A DNA stretch of 24,056 nt from Pseudoselenomonas ruminantium (GCA_002373045.1 DFHU01000070.1:1-24056); one strand, 5' to 3'. Positions 1-7,703 are shown, counted from the stretch's first letter. Numbers and translations are program-made. Notes: generated by a model not told the origin, from the sequence alone.

Positions 1-140
1 AGCGTGAAGCCTGTCCCGAGATGAAGTATCTCATGGAGTAATCCAGTAAGATTCCTTGAAGAAGACAAGGTAGATAGGTTGGGAGTGGAAGTGCCGTAAG
101 GCATGCAGCGGACCAATACTAATAAATCGAGGGCTTAACT
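1..140 (+). rRNA. 23S ribosomal RNA, 3' end (partial)
   Basis: The sequence matches the conserved 3' end of bacterial 23S rRNA, including the terminal ACTAATAAATCGAGGGCTTA segment at about 118-138. The gene runs off the left edge of the window. The mature 3' end is placed by similarity to other 23S genes, to within a few bases. A 5S gene follows after about 80 nt of AT-rich spacer, so this is the end of an rRNA operon. Confidence 0.93.
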
Positions 141-220
141 TCATAAAGAAAAATAAAATGTTCGATATAGAAATTTCTTCTGTATAGTTTTGAGTGTAGC
201 ATATATACTCAAAAGAATAT

Positions 221-336
221 CTGGTGACGATAGCTGAGTGGTTCCACCTGTTCCCATACCGAACACAGTAGTTAAGCACTCATACGCCGAAAGTACTTGT
301 CTGGAGACGGACTGGGAGGATAGGGCGTTGCCAGTT
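221..336 (+). rRNA. 5S ribosomal RNA
   Basis: About 115 nt with the 5S hallmarks: the 5' strand starting CTGGTGACGATAGC pairs with the 3' end GCGTTGCCAG, and the internal CCGAACACAGTAGTTAAG is the conserved loop B/C region. It lies directly downstream of the 23S end and is followed by a strong terminator. The exact ends may be off by 1-2 nt. Confidence 0.93.
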
Positions 337-343
337 AAGTGAT

Positions 344-368
344 AAGCACCCCTGCGGGGTGCTTTTTT
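344..368 (+). terminator. rRNA operon terminator
   Basis: A perfect 9-bp hairpin (AAGCACCCC / GGGGTGCTT) with a 3-nt loop, followed by six T. It ends the rRNA operon just after the 5S gene. Confidence 0.9.
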
Positions 369-461
369 CGTATACGCTAGCAGGAATTTTCCTCTCAAAG
401 TGGAATTATCTAAATGAAGCATGGGATGTGTTTGGATAACAAAGCAAAGGGAGGATTTTTT

Positions 462-2432
462 ATGGGATTAAAACAAAAATTTATGGCGCTGTCTGGCTTG
501 ATGGGGTTGCTCTTGGCAATCGTATCCATTGTAGGTTATTATATGGCCAGCTCAGCGTTGCGGGAAAGCGTGGACAGTGAACTGCGGACTACGATTTCCA
601 GTGAGGCAAATGAGCTGAATGGGTGGCTCAAAGAGAAAAAAGCTTTTGGCGTAGCGACGACGAACCATATGACCAGCCTGAACGGCAATATGGAAGTCAT
701 GCACACGCAGGAAACCTTGGGCACGACGATTTCCGATAAAGAAATTTTGGAAATGACTGCCGGTACTGAAGACGGCTGGTTCTCCGGTTATTATTCCGGG
801 GAAAATACAGGCAAAAAAGACCCACGTCAGCGCCCTTGGTATAAGGATGCCAAAGCCAGTGACAAGACGGTATTTACCGAAGCCTATATTGATGCCAATA
901 CCAATAAGCTGGTGGTATCTGTAGCTTCTCCGGTCAAAGCCAATGGCCAGTTCATCGGTGCTACCTGCGTAGATATTGGTCTGGATGTACTGACGGAACA
1001 GGTCAATGCCATGAAATATCATGGTGAAGGTGCAGGCATCATCACCGAAGCGAATGGTAATATTCTGGCTACCTCTGGCGCCGGTGAGCCGATGAAGAAT
1101 TTCAAGGAAATTGGCGGTTTGGGCACGCATTTTGATGAAATGCTCAAAAACAAAGAAGGTTATTTTGAAGTAACCATTGATGGTGAGGATAAGGTGTTTG
1201 CTTATACGACTGTACCGGAAACCGGCTGGCTTATGGGCATTTCGGTTCCCAGTGATTTCGTATTTGCCGCACTTACGCATTTGAAGATTGTATTTGCCGT
1301 GCTGACGCTGGTGGGCCTGCTTTTGGCTGCCTTTATCTGCCTGACGTTTGCTAACCGGATTACGACGCCGATTGAAGGGCTTGAGTCGCATGCAACGCAG
1401 CTGGCTAATGGCAATTTGTCGATTGAGAATCTGCCGGTAACGTCCAGTGATGAAATTGGCTCGCTGACGAATGCCTTTAATACCATGAGTGGCAATTTGC
1501 GTAATTTGATTTCCAAGATGGCGGCAACCAGTGAGCAGGTGGCGGCCTCCTCGGAAGAACTTACCGCCAATGCCCAGCAGTCGGCGGAAGCATCGGTACA
1601 TGTGGCGGAAACCGTGGGCGAAGTTTCCATGAATATGGAAGATCAGCTCCATAATATCGACCAGGCCAAGTCCAATGTGGACCGGGTTTATGAAGATGTT
1701 ACCTCGATGGCGGAAAAGGCTCGTACGGTCACGGAAACTTCCGGACGTACTGCGGAAGCAGCTCAGCAGGGCGCTGCTTTGATGGAAAATGCCGTAAAAC
1801 GCATGGGCAATATCGAAAAGAGTGTTTTGGCTTCGGCTGACGTAGTACAGAAACTCGGCGAGAACAGCAGCCAGATTGGACAGATTGTTGAAGCGATTTC
1901 TTCGATTGCCGAGCAGACGAATCTCCTGTCCCTCAATGCGGCCATTGAGGCAGCCAGAGCCGGTGAACATGGCCGCGGCTTTGCTGTTGTGGCGGAAGAA
2001 GTACGGAAACTGGCTGCTGAATCGCAGGATTCGGCAGAACAGATAAAGGAACGGATTATGTCCATTCAGACGGATACTTATGAAGCGGTTAAGGCCATGA
2101 ATGCAGGCACGGATGAGGTGAAGCAGGGCACAGCCGCTATCCGCGAAGTGGGCGAGCAGTTTGAAGGCATCCTTTCCATGGTCAATGGCATTAAGACCCA
2201 AATGGATGAAATCAACACATCTGTGGAAGTGGTCGCTGCTGGCGCGGGCAATATCGTCACGGCAGTGGATTCCATTGACAGCATCAGCCGCAAGACCTCG
2301 GAAAACACGCAGACGATTTCTGCGGCTACACAGGAGCAGTCGGCTTCTAACGAGGAAATTGCAGCAGCTTCGCAGGCACTGGCCAATATGGCGACCGATA
2401 TGCAGACCGCAATTGGACAGTTCAAATTGTAA
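462..2432 (+). CDS. Methyl-accepting chemotaxis protein with dCache sensor
   Basis: Membrane chemoreceptor of 656 aa that would pass ligand signals to CheA/CheW. TM1 is at about residues 8-30, followed by a periplasmic dCache domain at about 35-272, TM2 at about 275-297, HAMP at about 297-350 and the cytoplasmic methylation/signalling coiled coil to the end. The signalling hairpin, IAEQTNLLSLNAAIEAARAG, is at about 482-501. The membrane-distal Cache pocket shows RPWY (124-127), a Tyr in EAYID (142) and an Asp in CVDIG (171). This pattern resembles the universal amino-acid-binding dCache motif, so an amino acid ligand is inferred. An in-frame ATG 48 nt upstream exists, but the AAAGGGAGGA ribosome binding site sits 6-7 nt before 462. 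No CheR/CheB-tethering pentapeptide is visible at the C-terminus (QFKL). Confidence 0.95.
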   Translation: MGLKQKFMALSGLMGLLLAIVSIVGYYMASSALRESVDSELRTTISSEANELNGWLKEKKAFGVATTNHMTSLNGNMEVMHTQETLGTTISDKEILEMTAGTEDGWFSGYYSGENTGKKDPRQRPWYKDAKASDKTVFTEAYIDANTNKLVVSVASPVKANGQFIGATCVDIGLDVLTEQVNAMKYHGEGAGIITEANGNILATSGAGEPMKNFKEIGGLGTHFDEMLKNKEGYFEVTIDGEDKVFAYTTVPETGWLMGISVPSDFVFAALTHLKIVFAVLTLVGLLLAAFICLTFANRITTPIEGLESHATQLANGNLSIENLPVTSSDEIGSLTNAFNTMSGNLRNLISKMAATSEQVAASSEELTANAQQSAEASVHVAETVGEVSMNMEDQLHNIDQAKSNVDRVYEDVTSMAEKARTVTETSGRTAEAAQQGAALMENAVKRMGNIEKSVLASADVVQKLGENSSQIGQIVEAISSIAEQTNLLSLNAAIEAARAGEHGRGFAVVAEEVRKLAAESQDSAEQIKERIMSIQTDTYEAVKAMNAGTDEVKQGTAAIREVGEQFEGILSMVNGIKTQMDEINTSVEVVAAGAGNIVTAVDSIDSISRKTSENTQTISAATQEQSASNEEIAAASQALANMATDMQTAIGQFKL

Positions 2433-2444
2433 ACGTATAAAAAC

Positions 2445-2482
2445 AACCGCCGCTCCCCTGGAAAGAGGAGCGGCGGTTTATT
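2445..2482. terminator. Bidirectional terminator between convergent genes
   Basis: A perfect 12-bp stem (2445-2456 with 2467-2478) with a 10-nt loop. The T tract on the plus side is short. An A-rich stretch precedes the left arm and gives a T-rich tract on the minus strand. It lies between the chemoreceptor gene and the convergent HD-GYP gene and probably serves both. Confidence 0.8.
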
Positions 2483-2494
2483 GCGCTTAAATCG

Positions 2495-3559
2495 CTATTT
2501 GGGATTGTATTCGGTGATTACGAGCTCCGGATGTTCGTTGAGGTTAATCAGCATTCCAGAGGACATGCTGACAATGGGATGGGCCGCAAAATCATTGGGA
2601 TAGGCGGCGATAATCCCCTTTTCCCCGGTGTTGAGTGTAATGCGCGAACCTAGGAAGGCGTCTTTTATATGGGTGAGGACAGGAACACAGACTTCCGGGT
2701 CCAGGGAGGTATACATATTTTCCGTCAGCTGGGCAATGGCCGCAAAGGGCGTTTGCTTGACATAGCCCTGCCGCTCTGTGGTGATGTTGTCGTAGAGGTC
2801 GGCAATCATGATGATGCGGGCGTATTCGTGGATATCTGTCCCACTGCTGCCAAAGGGAAAGCCTGTGCCATCCAAGCGTTCATGGTGCTGCAGGGCGGCC
2901 AGTTTGATGCCATCGGAAAGACCTGCGACGCCATTTAAGATATGCTGGCCGTCTACGGTATGTTTGATATAGGCTTCGTAATCTTCCCCCTGCAGGTTGT
3001 TGATGTTTTTATCCAATAGTCTTTGCGGGAATTTGCATTTGCCGATATCGTGCAGGAAGCCGGCTAAAATCAGTTCGCGGGTTTTGGCACGCTTAAAGTG
3101 CATCCATTTGGCGATGACACCGGCGAGGATGGATACCCGCAGGGAGTGATTGTACAAGTCGCTGGAGCGGTGGTTGAGTTCGTAGAGGTAATCAATGGCT
3201 CCGCTGTTGCGGGCCAAGGGTGCAATGGTCTCCTTGACCATGTCCTGCGTTTCCGTCAAGGGAACGTTGCCGGATTTTTCCGTCTCCTCAAAAATACTCT
3301 TGGCCTCTTGCACAACGCTGTCGTACTCTTTGACAAAAGCATTGCTGCGGTTAAAAATACTCGATGCCGTTTGATAATTGCGGCTCAATTCGTATTCATC
3401 CTTGATATAGACAACGGGAATATTCAAAAAGGCCAGGCGCGTGAGATGTGCCTTCGTCAGTAATGTATCTTCCGATAAGACCACGACCATGTCATCATTA
3501 ACAATGGTGCGGGCGAGAATCATGCCCGGTTTCAAATCTTCTACCGAAACAGCTCGCAC
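2495..3559 (-). CDS. HD-GYP domain phosphohydrolase (probable c-di-GMP phosphodiesterase)
   Basis: A 354-aa soluble protein. The N-terminal part (about 1-125) is unassigned and includes residues 1-60, a segment often seen before HD-GYP domains. The HD-GYP domain spans about 125-310. Visible metal and signature residues are HD at 170-171 (LHDIGK), His200, HHE at 225-227, DGTGFP at 230-235 (Phe replaces the usual Tyr of GYP) and Asp254 in IADLYDNIT. The family hydrolyses c-di-GMP; that activity here is inferred. The start is GTG, chosen because AAGGAGG lies about 8 nt upstream on the minus strand. It is transcribed divergently from the downstream binding-protein gene and converges on the dCache chemoreceptor gene. 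Confidence 0.9.
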   Translation of the reverse strand: MRAVSVEDLKPGMILARTIVNDDMVVVLSEDTLLTKAHLTRLAFLNIPVVYIKDEYELSRNYQTASSIFNRSNAFVKEYDSVVQEAKSIFEETEKSGNVPLTETQDMVKETIAPLARNSGAIDYLYELNHRSSDLYNHSLRVSILAGVIAKWMHFKRAKTRELILAGFLHDIGKCKFPQRLLDKNINNLQGEDYEAYIKHTVDGQHILNGVAGLSDGIKLAALQHHERLDGTGFPFGSSGTDIHEYARIIMIADLYDNITTERQGYVKQTPFAAIAQLTENMYTSLDPEVCVPVLTHIKDAFLGSRITLNTGEKGIIAAYPNDFAAHPIVSMSSGMLINLNEHPELVITEYNPK

Positions 3560-3677
3560 AATAAACCCCTCCTTACGCGGAACACAATTCCACGATTCGA
3601 TGTATATGTTTATAATTCGCTTTTTGTTGGCGAAAACCTCTATTTATTTTTGTGGAGAAGAAAATGAGGGCGAAGTC

Positions 3678-3707
3678 TTGACAGAGTTTACAAATTTACA
3701 GTATAAT
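3678..3707 (+). promoter_or_regulatory. Sigma-A-type promoter for the amino-acid-binding protein gene
   Basis: TTGACA (3678-3683) and TATAAT (3702-3707) are both perfect consensus hexamers, separated by 18 bp. The promoter faces the binding-protein gene that starts at 3764, leaving a leader of about 50 nt. Confidence 0.88.
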
Positions 3708-3763
3708 GAATCATGTATTAGTTCTTTAATGTGCTAAAGTGAAAATGAGAGGGGATTTTGAAT

Positions 3764-4564
3764 ATGAAATGGCAAAAACTTTTTGCGTTGGGATTGGCAG
3801 CGGTGATGACTATGGCGGTAACGGCTGGCTGCGGCAGCAATACTGCGGATAAAGCGGGTGACGCAGGCAAGAAAATCGTGGTGGGGCTCGATGATAACTT
3901 CCCGCCGATGGGCTTCAAGAATGAGAGCAATGAAATCGTGGGCTTTGATATTGACCTCGCGAAGGAAGCCAGCAAGCGTCTGGGCCGCGAAGTGGAATTC
4001 AAGGCCATTGACTGGTCCAGTAAAGAGGCCGAACTCAAGAGCGGCCGCGTAGACATCCTCTGGAATGGTCTGGACATCACCGAGAAGCGCAAGGAAAACA
4101 TGCTGTTCTCCGACCCGTACATGGATAACCGTCAGATTATCTTCGTGAAGAAGGGCAGAACGGACATCAAAGATGAAGCTTCCATGGCCGGCAAGGTCAT
4201 CGGTACGCAGAGTGCCAGCTCCGCCGAAGAATACATGGATGGCAGTGCTTTCTTCAAGGAAAAGGTAAAAGAAGTCAAGAAGTATTCGGACTTTGTTTCC
4301 GCATTCATGGATTTGGAAAATGGCCGTGTTGATGCTGTTGTCGGCGATGAAATCACGGGCCGTTACTACATGAGCAAACATCCGGAAGCGCTCGAAGCTG
4401 TGGATGTGGCGATTGGTAAAGTAAGCACCTTTGGTATCGGCTTTGCCAAGGACAACCAGCAGCTGCGTGATGAGGTACAGAAGGTACTGAATGAAATGAA
4501 GGCCGATGGTACGATGGCCAAGATTTCCGAAAAATGGTTCGGCAAGGACATCACCAAAAAATAA
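3764..4564 (+). CDS. Amino acid ABC transporter substrate-binding lipoprotein (orphan)
   Basis: A 266-aa periplasmic binding protein of the polar amino acid type (SBP_bac_3). The first 23 residues form a lipoprotein signal with the lipobox VTAGC; Cys23 would be lipidated. The mature domain begins near residue 37 (KIVVGLDDNFPPMGF) and carries the family hallmarks GFDIDLAKEASKRLG, GLDITEKRK and FSDPYM. The ATG at 3764 is preferred over a TTG at 3758 because the GAGAGGGGA ribosome binding site is 8 nt upstream of it. No permease or ATPase gene adjoins: the gene is flanked by two minus-strand genes and has its own promoter and terminator. It must share a distant transporter or act in sensing. The exact amino acid cannot be told from sequence. 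Confidence 0.92.
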   Translation: MKWQKLFALGLAAVMTMAVTAGCGSNTADKAGDAGKKIVVGLDDNFPPMGFKNESNEIVGFDIDLAKEASKRLGREVEFKAIDWSSKEAELKSGRVDILWNGLDITEKRKENMLFSDPYMDNRQIIFVKKGRTDIKDEASMAGKVIGTQSASSAEEYMDGSAFFKEKVKEVKKYSDFVSAFMDLENGRVDAVVGDEITGRYYMSKHPEALEAVDVAIGKVSTFGIGFAKDNQQLRDEVQKVLNEMKADGTMAKISEKWFGKDITKK

Positions 4565-4583
4565 TATACGCATAAGCGAAAAA

Positions 4584-4623
4584 CCGCTGCTAAGCTCAAC
4601 GTGCTTAGCAGCGGCATTTTTTT
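4584..4623. terminator. Terminator after the binding-protein gene
   Basis: A perfect 12-bp stem (4584-4595 with 4603-4614) and a 7-nt loop, followed by a run of T from 4617. An A run before the left arm suggests it also works for the convergent MupG-like gene on the minus strand. Confidence 0.88.
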
Positions 4624-4628
4624 GCGGG

Positions 4629-5711
4629 TTAGTCGTGGAAGATAAAGGAAAATTTGCGCCCAGGGCTGATGTATTCGATGAGATTGCATTCCTTGGCGTC
4701 AATCTGTGCGACGACGTTTACGCCATCATCCGCCGCCTGGGCAATACGGCAGATTTCGACCTCGCCGGTATAGGGCAGATTGTTGTCGTTATCAATGGTG
4801 ATGGCCCCTAAGGGGCGCTGTCGGGGCGCTGCTTGGGGCACGATATGCAGGCCGCTTTCCTGAAGCAGGGATTGGCCTTCTACGGCACGGACGGCATTTT
4901 GGGCAACATCCTGACGCGAGGTAAAAACGCGGGATAAATGCTCACGCTCGATTGGATTATCGGTCTGCCATTGGGCGCGAATGGTTACGGCCTGGTCAGA
5001 TAAACCTGCCAGAGCAGATAATTCGTCCTTATCCGGCAGATTCCCTATAAATACCATATCAATGCCCAAGGCGACTAAGTGACGGGCGGCCAGGAAGGCA
5101 TCTTCGTCCCGGTGATTTTCCAATGTGGTATAGCCGGAAGCGCGCAAACTGTGTTGCCGATTTTTTCCGGGCACGAAAGCGCCTACCCGAATGCCGGCCT
5201 TATGCAGAAGCAGGGTCTTTTGCAGCAAAAAATCCTCACTGAGACCTGTGCCGCGCCGGGGATAAAAATTGTGCAGCGCTTCAATTTGTTGAAAATTGGC
5301 TTTGTATTCCATAAGGGCGGCCAGCAGTTTATGCGTGACGGTAGAGGCATTGAGGACAATGCGGATGCCCTGCCGGTTTTGCGACAAGCGGGCAATTTCT
5401 TCCGGGGAAAAGCCTTCGGCGAGCCGCAATCTCTTTATGCCCCACATACGGAACAGCGAGGGGCTTAATTCCCGCAGTTCAAGCCGTTCCATTGCATAGG
5501 GGGTAACATTGGCGGTGACTTCCAGATTATGCTGTCGGGCAGTCTGCAGGATTACCGATAGCTCTCCCTTGATGTCTCCTAAATCACAAGCGTATTCCGG
5601 CAAAGAGATAAAGAGGCGCTTTAGTTTGCCCGTGGCAGCTGCCTCAATCATGGCTGTGCTTTCGTCCCAGGGTATGCCTTGCCCGGGATAGAGGGAAATA
5701 CCATTCTCCAT
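4629..5711 (-). CDS. MupG-like protein (DUF871), putative 6-phospho-N-acetylmuramidase
   Basis: A 360-aa cytoplasmic protein with the DUF871 layout: an N-terminal TIM barrel (about 1-240) starting MENGISLYPGQG and carrying HNFYPRRGTGLS at 147-158, then a C-terminal cyclophilin-like domain (about 245-360) with the pattern RPLGAITIDNDN followed by YTGEVEI. In Staphylococcus the family member MupG cleaves MurNAc-6-phosphate-GlcNAc during cell-wall recycling. That function is an inference here, because no murQ, murR or muropeptide PTS gene is adjacent. ATG start with AAGGAAGG about 7 nt upstream. It converges on the binding-protein gene and diverges from the short chemoreceptor gene. Confidence 0.85.
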   Translation of the reverse strand: MENGISLYPGQGIPWDESTAMIEAAATGKLKRLFISLPEYACDLGDIKGELSVILQTARQHNLEVTANVTPYAMERLELRELSPSLFRMWGIKRLRLAEGFSPEEIARLSQNRQGIRIVLNASTVTHKLLAALMEYKANFQQIEALHNFYPRRGTGLSEDFLLQKTLLLHKAGIRVGAFVPGKNRQHSLRASGYTTLENHRDEDAFLAARHLVALGIDMVFIGNLPDKDELSALAGLSDQAVTIRAQWQTDNPIEREHLSRVFTSRQDVAQNAVRAVEGQSLLQESGLHIVPQAAPRQRPLGAITIDNDNNLPYTGEVEICRIAQAADDGVNVVAQIDAKECNLIEYISPGRKFSFIFHD

Positions 5712-5806
5712 AACTCGTTCCTTCCTTGTTCGTGCAGCATCATGCTTTTATCGTTGTTTCATTACCTAGAGTATTCGGTTTCGGGGGCGAAGAATCCTTT
5801 TGTTAA

Positions 5807-5830
5807 TTCTGCGAAAAATTTTTCGCGGAA
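5807..5830. repeat. AT-centred palindrome upstream of the short chemoreceptor gene
   Basis: GCGAAAAATTTTTCGC at 5811-5826 is a perfect 16-bp palindrome. The flanks extend the pairing by about 4 bp per side, including one G-T pair. It lies in the intergenic region between the MupG-like gene and the short chemoreceptor gene, about 110 nt before the latter. It may be an operator or a cruciform-prone site; no regulator can be named. Confidence 0.5.
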
Positions 5831-5938
5831 AAGAAGGTTTTTGGCCGTGTGTGTGGAATTAAAAAAGAGCAAGGCATTATAGGAGATGTAATGGGCGTTT
5901 ACCTCAGATGAATTTATTAAGATGGGGGAGGATTATAA

Positions 5939-6472
5939 ATGGCAGAGGATATCAAAAACAGGGAAGAAATTAATGCGCGCTTGTCTTCAGCAATCGAAGA
6001 AATCGCAACTTCAACCCAGACCGTTTATGAAGCAGTTGAACAGGTGGCCAAGAGTGCCAGTGCGTTGGCCAAAGCTGGTCAGGAATCGGTAGAGCAGGCA
6101 AAGCTCCTGCAGGAAAAGAATGCAGATACCATCAAGGTCATCGACTTCATCACCAACATTGCCGGTCAGACCAATCTGTTGGGCCTCAATGCTGCAATCG
6201 AAGCAGCCCGCGCTGGTGAACAGGGCCGCGGCTTTGCCGTCGTAGCAGAAGAAGTGCGTAAACTGGCCGAACAGTCTCGTGAAGCAACGGAGAAGATTCA
6301 GTCCACGCTGAATGAAATGAACAAGGCGGTTGAGGGCATTTCCAAGACCATCGAAACCACCGGTTCCATCAGTGAGGAACAGGCCGCTTCCACCGAGGAA
6401 ATCACGGCGAACCTGTCCCGCGTAACCAAAGCTGCAGAAGACTTGAAGAAGTTTGTCGAAGCCTTGAACTAA
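5939..6472 (+). CDS. Short soluble methyl-accepting chemotaxis protein (signalling domain only)
   Basis: A 177-aa protein that is almost only a chemoreceptor signalling domain. It has no signal peptide, TM segment, HAMP or recognisable sensor domain. Helical heptads fill both arms (about 10-70 and 112-177) around the CheA/CheW-binding hairpin at about 73-111 (GQTNLLGLNAAIEAARAGEQ, then GRGFAVVAEEVRKLAEQS). The ATG at 5939 follows a GGGGGAGG ribosome binding site. The gene is monocistronic: the next features are a terminator and the tRNA promoter. It may act in cytoplasmic arrays, as an adaptor-like partner, or with a separately encoded sensor. The complete reading frame, ribosome binding site and terminator argue against a truncated pseudogene. 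Confidence 0.9.
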   Translation: MAEDIKNREEINARLSSAIEEIATSTQTVYEAVEQVAKSASALAKAGQESVEQAKLLQEKNADTIKVIDFITNIAGQTNLLGLNAAIEAARAGEQGRGFAVVAEEVRKLAEQSREATEKIQSTLNEMNKAVEGISKTIETTGSISEEQAASTEEITANLSRVTKAAEDLKKFVEALN

Positions 6473-6476
6473 AGAG

Positions 6477-6510
6477 GAAAATAGCCTTTCGTTGCGAAAG
6501 GTTATTTTTT
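6477..6510 (+). terminator. Terminator after the short chemoreceptor gene
   Basis: A hairpin with CCTTTCG (6485-6491) pairing with CGAAAGG (6495-6501), extended by flanking A-T pairs, followed by a T tract (6504-6511). Confidence 0.85.
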
Positions 6511-6532
6511 TATCAATTTTGGTGAAAAGCTA

Positions 6533-6561
6533 TTGACAACGGACGGTTTTATCCGTATAAT
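6533..6561 (+). promoter_or_regulatory. Consensus sigma-A promoter for the tRNA pair
   Basis: TTGACA (6533-6538) and TATAAT (6556-6561) with exactly 17 bp between them. It starts 28 nt upstream of tRNA-Asp, as expected for a strong stable-RNA promoter. Confidence 0.93.
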
Positions 6562-6588
6562 TATGTTCTGTAAGTGACACAGTCACAT

Positions 6589-6665
6589 GGCCCGGTAGTT
6601 TAGTTGGTTAGAATGCCGCCCTGTCACGGCGGAGGTCAGGGGTTCAAGTCCCCTTCGGGTCGCCA
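6589..6665 (+). tRNA. tRNA-Asp (anticodon GTC)
   Basis: A 77-nt cloverleaf: acceptor GGCCCGG pairs with TCGGGTC (G-T wobbles), the anticodon arm is CCGCC-CTGTCAC-GGCGG with anticodon GTC at 6623-6625, and the T arm is GGGG-TTCAAGT-CCCC. The discriminator is G and the CCA end is encoded. First gene of a two-tRNA transcript. Confidence 0.96.
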
Positions 6666-6669
6666 TTTT

Positions 6670-6745
6670 GCCTTTGTAGCTCAGTTGGTAGAGCAGGGGA
6701 CTGAAAATCCCCGTGTCAGTGGTTCGATTCCGCTCGAAGGCACCA
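6670..6745 (+). tRNA. tRNA-Phe (anticodon GAA)
   Basis: A 76-nt cloverleaf: acceptor GCCTTTG pairs with CGAAGGC, the anticodon stem is GGGGA/TCCCC with loop CTGAAAA and anticodon GAA at 6703-6705, and the T loop is TTCGATT. The CCA end is encoded. It lies 4 nt after tRNA-Asp and is followed by a terminator. Confidence 0.96.
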
Positions 6746-6759
6746 TTTGCAAAAAACAA

Positions 6760-6796
6760 ATCCTTGTCATGGCATTGCTCTGACAAGGATTTTTTC
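6760..6796. terminator. Terminator of the tRNA operon
   Basis: A perfect 10-bp stem, ATCCTTGTCA (6760-6769) with TGACAAGGAT (6781-6790), followed by a T tract. The A-rich left flank would also give a T tract for the minus-strand small gene that ends at 6812. Confidence 0.9.
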
Positions 6797-6811
6797 GTAT
6801 TGCTAGGACGG

Positions 6812-7030
6812 CTAACGGGCGCGGAAGTCGATATAGAGAATTTCTGCTACGGAGAAAAGCATCAGGCCCTTTTTGGTAAAAAAGGAAAAGGAATCAATGC
6901 CCTGAAACTGAAAGGAACTCAAATCGTTGCTTTGCAGGAATTTCTGTCCGTCTTTGTCCGTGTAGCGAATGGTTAAAATATCATCAACATTTACGGAAGA
7001 ACCATTCTTCCAATGTACAACTGCTCTCAT
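6812..7030 (-). CDS. Small hypothetical protein (72 aa)
   Basis: Family not recognised. The protein starts MRAVVHWKNGSSVNVDDILTI and ends ILYIDFRAR. The alternating hydrophobic pattern suggests a small beta-rich soluble protein, with no TM segment or signal. Support for a real gene is a GGGGGTGAT ribosome binding site 3-4 nt before the ATG on the minus strand, a complete frame, and a terminator-like hairpin just downstream. It diverges from the UPF0016 gene across about 110 nt. Confidence 0.6.
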   Translation of the reverse strand: MRAVVHWKNGSSVNVDDILTIRYTDKDGQKFLQSNDLSSFQFQGIDSFSFFTKKGLMLFSVAEILYIDFRAR

Positions 7031-7142
7031 CGTATCACCCCCAGCATTTTATTCTATTCGACAAAAAGGCGAATTTTCCTGCTGGTGGTAATGGGAGCAG
7101 TATTTCGGAATAATTGTGTAAGAGAATTTAGGAGTGTATGGG

Positions 7143-7703
7143 ATGGAAGCATTTTGGGCGGCGTTTTTGCTGATTTTCTTTGCGGAAATGGGGGATAAAA
7201 CCCAGTTCCTCGTGATGGCCTTGGCAGGACGGTATACCAGCCGGGCGGTGCTTATCGGCATGACCCTGGGCATCCTGGTCGTGCATGGCCTGGCGGTAGC
7301 TGTAGGCGCGACCATCGGCAGCCTTATCCCCGCCGAAAAAATGACCATCGCCGCTTCCGTGCTCTTTATCTGCTTCGGCCTTTGGTCGCTGAAAGGCGAA
7401 ACCGAGGAGGAAGAAGAATGCAAGGCCAGCCGCTTCGGCCCGGTGATGACCGTAGCCATGACCTTTATCATCGGCGAAATGGGCGATAAAACGCAGCTGG
7501 CCGCCGTGGCGCTCGCCTCCGAGATGGGCAGCTGGCTGTGGATCTTTATCGGCGCTGTAGCCGGGATGCTCATTGCCGACGGCATGGGGCTCGTGGCCGG
7601 CAACTACCTGCAAAAGAAAATATCGCCCCCAACCATGCAAAAAGTGTCGGCGGCGATATTTATCGTGTTTGGGGTGGCAGGATTGGTGCAGTGTATGCTG
7701 TAA
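7143..7703 (+). CDS. UPF0016/GDT1 family cation transporter (probable Mn2+ exporter)
   Basis: A 186-aa inner-membrane protein with six predicted helices in two repeats. Each repeat carries the family signature E-x-G-D-K-T: EMGDKT at 15-20 and EMGDKT at 112-117. An acidic loop (about 86-92, GETEEEEEC) separates the halves. Characterised members of UPF0016 (TMEM165/Gdt1, bacterial MneA) exchange Mn2+ or Ca2+, and Mn2+ export is the likely role here. I preferred ATG 7143 over GTG 7134 because TTAGGAG ends 8 nt before it and overlaps the GTG. I looked for a yybP-ykoY manganese riboswitch upstream and did not see one. Confidence 0.9.
   Translation: MEAFWAAFLLIFFAEMGDKTQFLVMALAGRYTSRAVLIGMTLGILVVHGLAVAVGATIGSLIPAEKMTIAASVLFICFGLWSLKGETEEEEECKASRFGPVMTVAMTFIIGEMGDKTQLAAVALASEMGSWLWIFIGAVAGMLIADGMGLVAGNYLQKKISPPTMQKVSAAIFIVFGVAGLVQCML

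Noticed and set aside
552..2201. A 549-aa minus-strand open frame opposite the dCache chemoreceptor gene
   Set aside because: It lies entirely antisense to a clearly conserved gene, has a His/Phe/Arg-rich composition typical of a shadow frame, and has no domain or ribosome binding site.
7031..7142. Possible manganese (yybP-ykoY) riboswitch before the UPF0016 gene
   Set aside because: The leader is short and I could not find the conserved loop motifs of that riboswitch.
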